The position numbers were made by a program, and so were the translations under genes. This document shows positions 32,421 through 44,016 of a DNA stretch of 64,000 bases, one piece after another (the first letter of the stretch is position 1; each line of letters begins with the position of its first letter). The notes under the pieces were generated by a model that was not told the origin of the DNA, made no database searches, and saw only the letters and a program-made list of their open reading frames with translations. Origin of the DNA: Arbacia lixula (taxonomy: Eukaryota > Echinodermata > Echinoidea > Arbacioida > Arbaciidae); the NCBI GenBank assembly GCA_963669155.1, contig OZ022582.1, forward strand, positions 27,360,015 to 27,424,014. The letters are read 5' to 3'.

Positions 32421-33094
32421 TGGAACCGAATGAGAGATTGATCATGTTCTCTCTAGCTCTGTATATTTGTAGTCCCATACATTGATACCATGCACAATTA
32501 GTTTGAAGTGTACACATGGGGAATGTCACATACCACTTTCACAGAGCTCAACCTATGACAGCGCTAATTCCAGCACCAAACAAATACTAATGCTGGGACC
32601 AATATTGATGCCAAAGCTTCTGCTGGTAATGAAATTGATGGCTAATTGAGATGCCAATGCTAATGCCAGTAATTGATATAACTGATACATGATAATGATG
32701 GCATCTCATATGCCACAATGCTTTGGAAACAATGATAACAGTAACCCAATGTTCTCGTGCTCACAAATGCACAATGAAATCAAATGAAATATGAGGTTAA
32801 AGTGATTAAGGCAATAATAGATGTATGAATAGCCCTTTCTTAAATTGATTCATAATCATATTTTGCCAAAGCTGGCCCTAACAGGCAAATCTTTAGTTTT
32901 AAGCCCTTAAAGGTAACACTCTAGAAAACTGTAGGTATATGGATGTAGCATTCCGACGGACAGCGATTGAACAGGTTCATACAACATACAAATGTACTGT
33001 AGGTGAGGAAAAAAAAACGGCAATGAATGTAGCTACTCTCCTGTCCCATTGGCGAACCCAAACACACCTCGTCCAGTCGACCCTGGATGCTCAT
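32421..33094. other. no gene recognised
   Basis: AT-rich, with a loose cluster of GATGCCAA/TGCTAATGCC words at 32590-32670. Confidence 0.45.
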
Positions 33095-33172
33095 TTCTAT
33101 AACCCACTCAATACCCAATGATGGTCCTGCCATGACAATTCCAGCACAGTTTATCACCTATGGGACTAAGCG
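33095..33172. repeat. dispersed repeat fragment shared with 63338-63412
   Basis: CTCAATACCCAATGATGGTC, then CCATGACAATTCCAGCACAG, then TTTATCACCTATGGGACTAA aligns with CTCAGTACTCATCAATGGTA, then GATTACAACATAGTTTCTCA, then CCTATGGGACTGAGGAGG near the end of the window. Confidence 0.55.
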
Positions 33173-33792
33173 GGTTAAATACCCTCATCTCAGAATGTTA
33201 CCACTGATGTTCCGAATTGAATTCTATAAAGAAACCAAAAACCCTGTCTTCACGACCTGGAGCCTCTTCAAGATACATCTTTGACACCTACTGTTCTTAA
33301 GACTCTCTGTCACTGTCACTTCTCAAACTGCCGAGCAGCTCCTGCCAAGACGTCGTATGTAGACGCGACAGCCACCGTCTACCAATTAGACATGTGGGGC
33401 TCGCATCACGATATTATCAACACGGATCCCTCTGTCTTGGGATGTGTATGTATGTATCTATAACTATGTTGCTTTATTATTGGGCCGATACTGCCTGGGA
33501 TGTGTTTGTCATTTCAATTAGCTGTTGATGAATCTGTGAAAATAGTTTGATGGCACTGGAGGTGAGACTAAGGTCATGTGACCTTTTACCTTTTAACATT
33601 GGAAAAAGAACTCTTCATGCTATTTCTTTAGTAATGATCTACTCTCATCTGAAAGATTTGTAGGAAAAGGTCATTCACTGTAATGCCTGCTTACTCCTCT
33701 TTCAGACCATCACATATTTCACACTAATAATTCACACAAACTCCTGCTAAACCAGGGTTGAGAAAAATCATGGTGGATTAATTTTCGAAATT
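33173..33792. other. no gene; GC-richer patch at 33290-33440
   Basis: The patch has CpG words (GACGTCGTATG, GACGCGACAG) but no splice-bounded coding frame. The remainder is AT-rich. Confidence 0.4.
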
Positions 33793-33796
33793 TTAA

Positions 33797-34123
33797 GATA
33801 GCCCGTCCCTTTTACAAACATATGCAAACTTCATGAAAGTTAACACATATTTAGCATGTATCTTTGGGATACCAAATGTGAAATTTTCAGGTCAGTGGTA
33901 CTATAACTCCCGTCGAATAAATGAAATTCTAACTAGTTGTCCGGCTGAGACTTGGCTATTTTCGTGGTACGAAAAAAGAAAGCATGATAACTTATCAAAG
34001 ATCATCTCCTCAAAACCGAATATCACGCTTTGTTGATTCCAGGGAAAGGGTTATATAGCCACTCTCTCTCAAATGATGACAAAGGCAGGGAACTTTCAGA
34101 ATTAGGTCTGCAAAAGGGATGGG
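33797..34123. mobile_element. family A MITE, shortened copy
   Basis: Begins GATAGCCCGTCCCTTTTACA after TTAA (33793-33796) and ends CTGCAAAAGGGATGGG before TTAA (34124-34127). It keeps the internal TTTTCGTGGTACGAAAAAAG found in 51753-52273 but is about 190 bp shorter. Confidence 0.85.
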
Positions 34124-34129
34124 TTAAGA

Positions 34130-34457
34130 TGTGAATTTTGAGCATGGTCTTTCATGCATTTCAGACCTACATATCATATCACAGGTACTAAAATTGCTCT
34201 TTTTCTGTTTTTGATGAAGGAATATATTTTTTTCATAGAGGTATGTGTGTAAAAATACGTTTGTAGTGATGTATGAAATGTGTAAAATTATGCCTAGATC
34301 CTTTTGAGAAAACATATGGGAGAGCACCTCGCATGTGACGTCACAAAATGGAAGTTTCAAAAGATCTAAGTTTCTTATCGTTTGAAGAATTTTCGTCAAA
34401 CCTTCACTTCTATCTGCTTTTATTGAAACCAACTTAACTTCAGGGTGGACTATCCCC
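34130..34457. mobile_element. family D MITE, right part, abutting family A
   Basis: The right end CTTCAGGGTGGACTATCCCC is followed by TTAA (34458-34461). The interior has CATATGGGAGAGCACCTCGC and GTGACGTCACAAAATGGAAG. The left end is missing where it meets the family A copy, so the family A insertion may have cut it or a deletion joined them. Confidence 0.75.
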
Positions 34458-34461
34458 TTAA

Positions 34462-35141
34462 CATCGACCAATTGAAGGAGAAAGAAAAATATGATTATTA
34501 AAATACAATTTCAGATAACTCAACAAGTGCTCAGGACAATGAGAGTTAAGGAGGGTAAGATATTATAGCGGAGGATAAGTGTTTAACTTGGTATTCATTC
34601 CCGTATGTGTTTGTTTGCTTTGTGAGTAAGACTGGGCAAAGGCCATGTTTGCAAACGTTGGCTACAGCCTAGTGATATGTTTGAATTCAAATGTCGCAGG
34701 ATGTAATTTAGATAGGAGACGGGTTTGGCTGGTAATGTGGCAAATTAAGCAGTCCGGTCGAATTTGCGTGTCCAAGAATTCCTATGGCCTGTGCTGATTT
34801 TGATTTTTTGTAATGAAGCCTCACCAGAAATACTTGCTTAACAAACAATTTAATTACAATTGAGTGCTTGATACCTCTATGTGATTCTGTAATTGATACT
34901 CATAAATGCTATTTATCTGGTGGTTCTAAAAATATGTGCACACAACAGCATTGCTTATATTAAGTGTTGCTAGGTTGGGCCAGCAGTCTGGCAAGATAAG
35001 ATATGCAATGCATGTTTTCATGTAGAATATATACAATATATTCAGAAGGAAAATTAGTTATTGATTTCATTTCACAATCTATCACATTGACACAATAAAG
35101 TCACACTCTGCATAATGTGACAGCATTACTTAACCTCCATG
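34462..35141. other. no gene recognised
   Basis: AT-rich intron-like DNA. Confidence 0.45.
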
Positions 35142-35371
35142 CACTACAGCTCAAAGGAATTGGCATAGGGAAGGGAAAGGGAAGAAAGGGAAGGAGCCAC
35201 AGTTTTAAACCGCGGTATATTTTGTCCAGTTCAGCATGAAACCTGATGCTTTTTAGGCTATAGTATCAGGTTTCATGCTGAACTAGCCAAAATATACCAC
35301 GGTTTAAAACTGCAGCTCCTTCCCTTTCTTTCCTTTCCCTTTCCCTGTGCCAAATCCTTTGAGCTGTAGTG
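35142..35371. mobile_element. family E palindromic MITE, copy 2
   Basis: A 230-bp element runs from CACTACAGCTCAAAGGAATT to its complement ending GAGCTGTAGTG, with TA at the right flank (left flank TG, probably mutated). The arms are nearly perfectly complementary. Centre AGGCTATAGTATC near 35256-35268. Confidence 0.93.
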
Positions 35372-35864
35372 TACATGCCAAACAGAATTCTCTGTGATTT
35401 GTATGATGTATTGATGCAAAGCTGCACTGTATGAATTTGAAGAGTTAATGTTGCTCTGAGCACATGTCAGTGATATGGGGAGGGCATTTCATCATGAAGG
35501 AAGCGGCTGAGATGGAGAGGGTCGATCAGAGGCTCTACCTGCCATAACAGATTTATGAGCTGCCTGGGACTGCTGTGTGTCGTCTGAAGTCGTCTGTGTT
35601 TCGTGGAGAAACAACGATCAATAATTCAAGAGCATCACGTTTTCCAGCCTGTTTGCTTTGGTGGGTGACCCGCAGGCCGCGAAAGAGTGTTCCCCCGCTC
35701 GTAGAGGACGCACTCTGGAGGCGAGGATTGGCAGGTTTCGCAACGCTCCTTTTCTCCTGCCTCTACCAAATTACTGAGGGTCTGTCTAGACGACGAATTA
35801 ATAGGCATGTTTTTAGAGCTGAGACTGTGGAGGTGTCTTTGCTAATAGGGCGAAGAGTGTGCAT

Positions 35865-35867
<3 letters not shown>
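35372..35867. other. unidentified GC-richer stretch, possibly regulatory
   Basis: 35560-35830 is CpG-containing and lies in an open frame of 144 codons (35575-36009), which later runs into the GA repeat and therefore cannot all be coding. No domain was recognised. It could be an untranslated first exon or an enhancer. Confidence 0.25.

Positions 35868-35904
<37 letters not shown>
35868..35904. repeat. (GA)n microsatellite
   Basis: About 18 GA units. Confidence 0.97.
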
Positions 35905-35907
<3 letters not shown>

Positions 35908-37299
35908 CATTTTTCAGAACAGGTCCCGCTTACTCATTTTCATTCAGATGAAGAGGTTCCATCTGGGATTCCAATTTATAAGCATTTTCAAGCTGTTGAT
36001 CTGTATTAGAATAGATGGAAGGGACAAGATAACTAGAGAGGACTCAAGAGATGGGAAACAGAGGGTGAGAGATAAAAGGGTGAAAATGAATATATCATTT
36101 CAATTTATTTTAATAGGCTTAATTGTTTACATGTGAATCTTGGTCTTTCCTCTCAATTACATCAACACTTAATTGACATTTTGAAGTTGTTGCTATACAT
36201 GTATCAGGAGAGAAGAGAAGATATTGTGTACAGAGATAAGGGGGGGGGGGAGAAAGGATAAGGAAAGGACGAAAACACATTTTTTTGCTTTAATTAGGCT
36301 AGAATATAGATTAATCTGGGTCTTTTCTCTTCATCACATCCTCACTTAATTTCAAATTGACTCAAGATGTGTACAAATACCGGAAGGTGGTGGGGATGAG
36401 ATGATGATGAAATGGTTTGGGTCTTCAGTGAGAAGTCACGTTCCTATGTGGACATAGACTCATGAGCAAACATGCAGCACAGCATTCAGAAGTGGCAAAT
36501 ACATGTAGGGCAAGCAGGGTGTTATGTTTGAACGGAGCAGAGATGGAAAGATGTATGGGATCTCTCGCCAGTCTTGGTTGATCTTTTATGGTGCATGTAG
36601 GAAAACCTTAGGCAAACTCTTTTGGGGGGTAAGTCACTCCATGCAGAGTTTGTTTACAATATCAGACAATAATGTGTGTCAATGCATCTTCTTTACAATG
36701 CACAAATTTGAATGAAACAAATTTTCCCAAAATTTCCCAAACTGTAAGATTTGTAATTCCCCAATAGAATGCTTATAAAACAAACAAGGAAAAAAAAGTG
36801 AAACATATATAAGTAAGGGAAAGTGTCCGAAGAGAATTGTATTTAGAATAAAAAAAAAAACACAATTACTACAAGCTCTTGTTGACGTGTTGCTCTTTCC
36901 AGAATTGATTACATCTTGTTCAAATTTAGACATTCAAATCATATGTATGTATGTACCTTATTTTGAGTTACAACCATGGAATCCACTTATGCCATTGAAG
37001 AAAGCTATTTTTTGCTTTTCAAATTTGTTCTTTTGTTGTTGTTCACTGTAGCTTATACAGCCTATTTCCTAGTACAAAATGAAATAAGAAAAACAATGTG
37101 AAAGTATATCTCTTTTTATGAATAGCCTGATTTTACCATTAGGTCAAATGCATGGGCTATGCATGAAAATGTAAAATGTATTCACTGTTTGAATGAAAAA
37201 TGTATTGTTTGAAAGGAAACTGTATGCACTGTTTATCAGAGTGCAATAGTTCAGAAAGCAGATAGTCTGAAACCCAAGAGCACTCCTGCCTCTGAGTGA
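35905..37299. other. no gene recognised
   Basis: AT-rich. Poly-G at 36241-36250. Nothing else was seen. Confidence 0.5.
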
Positions 37300-37790
37300 T
37301 GGCACATAATGAAGCCTGCATTCAGCAGGCGTGGGTAGCTAGCTCAACGGCCAGCTAACAAGCCAGCGTGCCACTGTGCCAGCAGTATTGGCTCATGTTG
37401 ACATATTAACATATCTCAAGATAATGGCGATAACATGGCTGCCTGCTCCCAGGCCTCTTGTACTTCGCCCGGCCGACCGTTGCTGCCGCCGACGACGCGG
37501 GGGATACTTGCGACACACATAGGGACATCCCTCCCTACCCAATCCATCCCAGCCCAATATCTATCAATTTTATCTTTAGTACGAGGACTCAGCACAGACT
37601 ACTACTATAGCTACCACTGCTAATAGAAGATAGGACAGCTCATCTATCTATCTCTGCATGCTCATCCCCGGTATTTCTATACCTGGCTCTGCTTGTCTGC
37701 ATGCCGTCTTAGCATCATCATCACCGTCGTAGCGTACGTGGTATTTTGTGTCTTCATTGGAGAGGGCAGATAGGAGAGTCTTTTTGGTGA
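37300..37790 (+). promoter_or_regulatory. CpG-rich island, candidate untranslated first exon (weak)
   Basis: 37460-37510 is the most CpG-dense short block of this part (TTCGCCCGGCCGACCG, GCCGCCGACGACGCGGGGGA). A good donor-like TTTTTG/GTGAGT occurs at 37786/37787 on the + strand, the same strand as the two coding exons. No credible coding frame spans it: one ATG at 37426 opens only about 31 codons. Confidence 0.25.
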
Positions 37791-38311
37791 GTCTTACGAG
37801 GGATGTGTTTGTTATGCGAATGTCTGATTGCAGCCGAGAAGCTTTATCAGGCTCAATTAGGGGTGCTGCAGTCCGACGGCCATAAATATATGTTTGCTTG
37901 AATTGATTCCCTCCTATCTCTGCTACAGTTTACACTGCATTGCTGTATGTGGAATCTGTGGACTCGTCAATATGCATTTTGATATATTATCTGGGACTTG
38001 CACAGAGTTTGTAATCAAAGAAGGCTTATTAATGCACAAGGTGTATTATACAATACATATTCCTGGCCACTATCATCAATATAAAAAATATACCCTAAAA
38101 AAACATGCACACATTTATTAAGGTTAGTAAGTGGTATCTGATATATGTTGTGTCTACTTATATAAAATATTAAGGAATATCAAACATTGTATATTTCATG
38201 CCAAAGTCTCTTTTTAATTTTCTGATTTGCTCTCTACCTTAAAACCTTGTGTAAATTTTAGTTGATAGTGAACTGGGGATTCAAGACTCAAGCAGTGCTG
38301 ATAGGTATGTA
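37791..38311. other. no gene recognised
   Basis: AT-rich intron-like DNA. Confidence 0.45.
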
Positions 38312-38542
38312 CACTCCAGCTCAAAGGAATTGGCATAGGGAAAGGGAAAGGGAAGAAAGGGAAGGAGCCGCAGTTTTAAACCACAGTATATTTTGTCCAG
38401 TTCAGCATGAAACAGGATGCATTAGCCTAAAAAGCATTATGTTTCATGCTGAACTGGACAAAATATACCATGGTTTGAAACTGCGGCCCCTTTCCTTTCT
38501 TTTCTTTCCCTTTCCCAATGCCAATTCCTTTGAGCTGTAGTG
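38312..38542. mobile_element. family E palindromic MITE, copy 3
   Basis: A 231-bp element flanked by TA on both sides. Arms CACTCCAGCTCAAAGGAATT and TGAGCTGTAGTG at the ends, AACCACAGTATATTTTGTCC / GGACAAAATATACCATGGTT inside. Confidence 0.93.
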
Positions 38543-38748
38543 TATGTCCTCAGTTATCTGCCGATATAATCTGATTTTGACATCAAAGACATTAAAGACT
38601 TTTGGCAATAAAGAAAGGAGAATCATTAGTTTATAAATCCATGATAAATAAATGTCTTTCTCAAGACATGACCATTGAGAAGTGTGAGAATTCCTGTGTA
38701 TGAATCACCATGAACGTAATTGTTTGAGAACTTTTCATTGGAAACCTG
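38543..38748. other. no gene recognised
   Basis: Spacer. Confidence 0.35.
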
Positions 38749-38749
38749 G

Positions 38750-38845
38750 GGCCATATTCATGAACCCATACTAAGCGTGGTTAGTTGCTAAAGTGCATTG
38801 ATATACATGCATTTTTAGTAACTAAGTAGGATAGTAGGTTTCATG
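38750..38845. mobile_element. short family J-type foldback
   Basis: GGGGCCATATTCATGAACCC with TTAGTTGCTAAAGTGCATTG is answered by AATGCATGAAACCTAC and TTAGTTACTAAAAATGCATG on the other strand. About 95 bp, imperfect. Confidence 0.5.
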
Positions 38846-39335
38846 CATTAGTTCATGTAAGATGATGAGTTTAGACGAGTTCTAAGAAAAGCAAATTATG
38901 CAAAGGAATTGATATGAATTTTAGAGAAGAGAGGGTGTCTATTGTATACCCATGTAGCTTAGGCAAATGCTAAATGTGGTATAAATGTGATAAAAGGTAA
39001 CATGCCAAGCTCCGAGCGATCCTCTTGCTTGTTCTTCGATCATACGATATAAATCCATGCTGTGTGTTTGTTTTATCCAGGGAAAGCTATTGACTTGATG
39101 TAGAAACTGTGACATGTTTCAGGATAAGCGATTCATCATACTTTGCAAAGCGTGCAAAATGTGGAGTAAACTGTGTATACTTGGCAGCTTTGCTGTGAGT
39201 TTTATGAATGATGCCCCCAGAGCAATTATTACACTTTATCTCTTTTTCAAGACTGAACTTTTCCACTTCATCATCCCTTTCACTTTTTCTCTTTTAACCA
39301 ACTTTTCTCTGTCTCTTAAACCCTTTTTACATTAG
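38846..39335. other. no gene recognised
   Basis: AT-rich; the frame at 39114-39335 has no support. Confidence 0.45.
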
Positions 39336-39461
39336 GGGTGCCTTCACAGTTAGCTTGTTCTGATCGGGTTATAATAGCTAGCAAGATCACGAAATAGCTA
39401 GTTCCCCAGATCAGCAAAATAGCTTGCTATTTCATCTGATCGGGCTAATAAGGACGCACCT
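39336..39461. mobile_element. family F foldback, short deletion copy
   Basis: GGGGTGCCTTCACAGTTAGC on the left and ATCGGGCTAATAAGGACGCACC on the right, with GATCACGAAATAGCTAG inside. Only about 126 bp remain. Confidence 0.75.
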
Positions 39462-39574
39462 TTCGGGTCTTCTTAGCCCCATATTGTCATTAGCCCTGTA
39501 CTCTCCTTAACCCTGTACTGAGGACTAAGGACATTTTTGCGAGTGTAATAAGGGTACTACATTTCGATATTAAC
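39462..39574. other. short unique spacer
   Basis: Nothing recognised. Confidence 0.3.
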
Positions 39575-40421
39575 TTAACTTTTCTGTCTCTCCCTGCCTC
39601 CCTCTCTGTCTCTCTCCCCATCTCTCTCTGTCTCTCTCCCACCTCTCTCTGTCTCTCTCTTTTTCTCACACGTCCTTCTCTCTTTCTTTGACTCCACTTA
39701 TATCTTGATTTATTCCTGCCCCCTCCCCCTCCCCCTCCCCCACCCTCTATATCTCTTCTTCTCCTTTCACTCTCTCCCTCTCTTCCCAATTTCTGCATCC
39801 TCTCTCCCTCTGTATTTGCAATCACACCTACCTCTTTCTGGAGGACATTCTTACAATTCTTATCAATCGCTCACCACTACCGTGTCTGCACAGTCCTCTC
39901 TTCGTGTACCATCATGATTCTTCAACTCCCCATCCTTCCATACTCCTCATCCCATGTTTTGTTTCTTCATTATCCTTCTAGACCCCCTGTTTCAAATCTT
40001 ATGATTTTCTTTTTTTATCCTTTCCTTACTGCCCCTTCCTTCTCCTCCTCTTCATCCCTTTAACCACTTTTCCTTCTCTGTACTGCCCTGTTTTCTCTCT
40101 TTTATACCCTCTTCCTCATATTCCCCTCCTTTACTCTCTCTGTCCACCCCACCTTGCACTACCTTTACCAATCTTCTACTCTCTCATTCTGTGGTGCTCA
40201 TCATCCCCTTGATTACCGTCTACCCCCCCCCCCCCCCCATCCTCTGCCCCCATCTACCCCCTCCTGTATTACCCCTCGCGCCATGCCATGGCACTTCTTC
40301 AGCAATCTCCTATTCTTTTAATATTCTGTGACTGATTGTCCCTTTCCTATGTATCTATCACATCCATTACTGTTTATTCCCCTCTTCTCTGACCAATTTA
40401 CCCCCTCGCATATTGCCCCCG

Positions 40422-40456
<35 letters not shown>

Positions 40457-41075
40457 CTCCTTTCTCCACCCTGGTAGTTCTTTACAAATCTACCATTCTT
40501 TCATTCTGTGATGCCCCCCTCGTCATTTTATCCTTTCTGCCTCGTTCACCCCTCCCGTTTTGTCCTCTCCCTTCCCCCCCTTTGCCCTTCCTTACCAAAT
40601 CCACCCCTCCCTCACCACCCTTCACCCCTCTGCCTTTCCTTACCAATCCACCACCCCTCCCTCAACTTTCCTGCCCCCTCTGCCCTTATCAATCACCCCC
40701 CCCCCCCCCATCCTCACCTCCCTTCCCCCCTCTGCCCTTCCTTACCAATCCACCACCCCCTCCCTCACCCCCCTTTCTCCTCTGCCCTTCCTTATCAATC
40801 CACCGCCCTCCCTCATCTCCCCTTCCCCCTCTGCCCTTCCTTACCAATCCACCCCCTCTCTCACGTCACCTCTCCTTGCCCCCATCTACCTTTCCTTACC
40901 AATCCACCCCCTCTCTCACGTCACCTCTCCTTGCCCCCATCTACCTTTCCTTACCAATCCACCACCCCTTCCCTCACCTCGCCTTCCCACCTCGTCCCCT
41001 CCACCTCACACCAATTCCCTATGAGACTGCATCTCTAGCAGGGTCCCCCTCTCCCCCCCCCCCCCCCATTTCCTA
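39575..41075. repeat. 1.5-kb C/T-rich tract
   Basis: Dominated by pyrimidine on the + strand: CTGTCTCTC units at 39580-39660, CCCCCT at 39718-39740, C runs at 40225-40238, 40696-40709 and 41055-41067, and (CT)n at 40424-40452. The tract ends in the minisatellite listed next. Long Pro/Ser/Leu frames (40508-41076) are artefacts. Confidence 0.92.
40580..41025. repeat. degenerate ~55-bp minisatellite
   Basis: CCTTACCAATCCACC recurs near 40630, 40740, 40840, 40895 and 40950. The last three are spaced exactly 55 bp and are nearly identical (CTCTCTCACGTCACCTCTCC, TTGCCCCCATCTACC). Confidence 0.85.
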
Positions 41076-41256
41076 GTCAAATAGACTGACCCCTTCTCCC
41101 AAATATTGGTATTGATTCTTGGCTGGTTCATTACTCCTGCTGCCTAAATGCTTCCATGTGCCCTTCTATTCCTAGAAAGGTGGGCCAGCTAGCCTGTCTT
41201 AAAGGAACACATCCATTGGAACCCAGAAATAAAAACAGTCTCTTTATTTGCCGCTT
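41076..41256. other. spacer, nothing recognised
   Basis: Unique sequence between the pyrimidine tract and the family B copy. Confidence 0.35.
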
Positions 41257-41260
41257 TTAA

Positions 41261-41723
41261 AAGCAAGGGTGTCTTTTTTGTTGGTCAAAAGAATATTATT
41301 TTGTTTTAAAAAAAACATGAAAAATGGAAGAATACACTGTATAAGAGCTTCCCTCCCTATTATGGAGCTGGAAACTGATGCAAAGGAAAATTAAAGTGAT
41401 CAGTAGATTTTGAGGAGACTTTGGGCTGGTCGTCCGAAACCCATAGCCTAGAGAACTAGAGACCGCTGTGTGCTGTGGTCCGCTCCACGGTGCATGCGTT
41501 CAATGGGAGCCATGCCCACATCGTGCCCTGAGAGGGGCAATATGATTATGAAAGTAGATTATGCTCGCTGTCTGTCAGACATAAACGAGAATAGTTTTTC
41601 ACTTCTCCTGAAAATGTTTGTGGAGCTACATGTATGACTGTGAGATTTCACACACGTTATTGTTAGAGTATACTGATGATTCCTGCTGAGTTTTATGAGT
41701 CTTGCAAATGGGCCACCCTGTCT
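41261..41723 (-). mobile_element. family B MITE, copy 3, inverted
   Basis: TTAA flanks at 41257-41260 and 41724-41727. The right end GGGCCACCCTGTCT and the left AAGCAAGGGTGTC are the terminal repeats. The interior (CTAGAGACCGCTGTGTGCTG, TCCTGAAAATG, AATCTCACAGTCATAC on the minus strand) matches 17308-17878 in reverse. Confidence 0.85.
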
Positions 41724-41809
41724 TTAATCTCTTAGGTTGGATGTTGCATACTAGCACCAGTCATCAACTCACAACCTAAAGAGCATCATTTTGCTTGGAA
41801 TATAGGAAT

Positions 41810-42285
41810 TTGAAGGTGAGGTAGCTCTCTTGCAGGTCCAAAAATACAACATGTGTCAATACCACAGAAAACGGAAGAAAATACTAAGAAATACTATTTG
41901 AGAACTTCCCTCGCAATATTAGACCTATCTTTGAGGAGAATTATATGGAAAGCTCTATTGGGAGTTTGTTTTGGAAGGGCCATCCAAAATTCAGCGACCT
42001 CCTGTAGCCTCGAGATCTGAGACCACAACAGCACATAATATTACGGCTCTCTGAAGCACAATGGTGTGTTGAGGCAAGTGACACACCACTCACAAATGCA
42101 TGGACTAGTCAATACGGTTTATAAATTTATACTAAAAAATGGAAGCTTCATACGTAAACCGCGATTGTCTTTCTCTTTTCCTGAAAAGCTAAGACCAGGG
42201 GATTGCATATGTGTGTCATCGCTAGCGTAGATCACTGATCCACACCGAGTTTCATGAATATTGCATGAGGGACACACTATCTTTA
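41810..42285 (-). mobile_element. family B MITE, diverged copy 4, inverted
   Basis: Same order as copy 3 but much changed: GAGAACTTCCCTCGCAATAT, then TCGAGATCTGAGACCACAAC, then TTTTCCTGAAAAGC, ending GGGACACACTATCTTTAGAG. An older insertion directly beside copy 3. The left border is approximate. Confidence 0.65.
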
Positions 42286-42655
42286 GAGTACAGATACCGT
42301 GCTCTGTCCATCGTTTGGTACCCAAAAGAGAAGAACTAGTAGTTCAATTTTTTTTTACTACAAATTCATATGATATGGTACATTGGTATTCCTCATCCTA
42401 AGTCCTCCTTATTCTCGACTTATAACACTACCTCAAAATATTTTTAGCTTATTGACTGTGATGCTTTGATCTGCAGTGCTTTTAGGTGTAATCGGTTGAC
42501 ATGGGTGCTTGACGCTGCATTCTTGTATTGTTGGAGTGGCTCTGTTAGTAGGCCAATGGCCCTCATGTTGTCGCTGATGCCCTCTTACCGATAAAAATTT
42601 CCTATAAGGCTTGGCTTGTTAAACCTATTAGTCTCATAGGCAGTAAATTATGTTA
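42286..42655. other. no gene recognised
   Basis: Unique AT-rich DNA. Confidence 0.4.
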
Positions 42656-43049
42656 GAATTCTCCCTATCGCATATAGCCCTCTGCATCTGAACTTTAATT
42701 TTTTTTACCTTTAATTCTTGGGCTATGAACTTCCGGTTCACAAACATTCTATATAGCCATTGTCTTGCTTGTATCTTTTCATTTTTTCATTAGTCCATCC
42801 ACAATCAATGTTGAGGTAGGCAAAAACATCGCCATGAGTGATTGGTGGTATTTTTTTTGAAGTCCTTCGTCCATGTTGCAACCCTTCCATTTCAATATTA
42901 CGAGGTTTACGAGGATCGAAATTACAGATTCTGTGCGTTATTGCGTGATTTGAATACGTAACAAACTCTTACCAGAAGTATATGTCCCTAGAGCAATCGA
43001 TCAGATATCGGTATCGCGAGGTGATTTCAGCTATATGTGATTGGAAGAA
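42656..43049. mobile_element. family G MITE, copy 2
   Basis: GAATTCTCCCTATCGCATAT and TTCTTGGGCTATGAACTTCC at the left. CCAGAAGTATATGTCCCTAG, AGCAATCGATCAGATATCGG and a decayed right end at 43030-43049. It matches both ends of 13999-14396 but lacks the CCCTAA array inside. Confidence 0.85.
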
Positions 43050-43213
43050 ATGACATGATGTTTCATTGTTTGATACTGAAAGAGTTCTACCTCTTGTTCT
43101 ACCATTGGCCCATTTATGCCCTATTGATGCACACACATTGATAATGAGCATTGTGTTGTTTGTCATGGAAGGAGATTGTTGCACACTCGTGACATGGAAA
43201 ACAAATACCGTAA

Positions 43214-43376
43214 TTAACTCTCTCACTTCCATTGGCATGAAGATGTGTAGTAAGCCAATAGGATCATTCAAGGCCTTGTAATGTTAGGGTTAACTTTCTC
43301 ATTACCATTGGCATAAAGATGTGTAGTAAGCCAATAGGTTTTTTCAAGAGCTGGTAATGTACGGGTTAACACTACA
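43214..43376 (+). repeat. 76-bp tandem duplication of a dispersed repeat
   Basis: CCATTGGCATGAAGATGTGT, then AGTAAGCCAATAGG begins at 43229 and again at 43305, each followed by CAAG..TGTAATGT..GGGTTAAC. A third copy, inverted, lies at 21474-21545. Confidence 0.85.
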
Positions 43377-43723
43377 AAGATGACACAGCCAAAAATCTCT
43401 ATTTCATGTATATACTAACACATTGAAAGCATTTTCACTGTCCTATTTTCTAAGGGAAATTTGAAGACAGTACTTTTTTTACTGTGGTATTAACAGAACT
43501 TGAATGCAGATCAACAGAAGAGGCGCGCCCCCTTTAAACATCGTCTAAATGATGAGAGTTGTAACATGGGGTGAGGAGAGAGGGAGATTATGATATCAAC
43601 ATGATTGGAATGTCACATCAACATGGAAAGTACATTAACAGGTCATCTTGAGCGTTCCTAGGCCGGCCTGGCTGGCTGGGCCATGGTCAATCGATGTCCA
43701 TAGAAAGCTGTCTGCCACTGAGT
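43377..43723. other. no gene recognised
   Basis: Includes the dyad CCTAGGCCGGCCTGGC near 43658-43673. No coding segment. Confidence 0.4.
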
Positions 43724-43940
43724 TACCTTGCTTTCAGGCTTTTGGACTTTATTAATCCAAGCTGAAGAAATAAAGTTTCATACTAGCAAGACTACTCAAG
43801 ACTGTTTTCATTCTCTTGTTGTCTCCCTCCATCCCAAGCCAGAGAAGGAAACGAGCATGATAAATGTACTGCATTTACACTGCTTTAAAAATATATATAT
43901 GTAAAAATATAAATACCTATCAGCCTGGGAGCCAGGTTAG
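43724..43940. mobile_element. family I MITE, copy 2
   Basis: TTACCTTGCTTTCAGGC with TTAATCCAAGCTG at the left, AGCCTGGGAGCCAGGTTAGC at the right, and GCAAGACTACTCAAGACTG inside. Confidence 0.75.
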
Positions 43941-44016
43941 CTACAGGGCAGTGGAATGGAGGATTGCAACATGAGTAACACTGTGGTACCATGAGTGTGT
44001 GTCTACCATCATCATA

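Noticed and set aside
33281-33463. Small exon in a GC-richer patch
   Set aside because: The 60-codon frame has no acceptor/donor pair and no recognised motif.
35575-36009. 144-codon + frame, CpG-rich start
   Set aside because: Runs through a (GA)n microsatellite, no recognised domain and no splice sites of note; kept only as a possible non-coding element.
40508-41076. Pro-rich frames of 154-176 codons
   Set aside because: Translation of a C/T-rich minisatellite in three frames.
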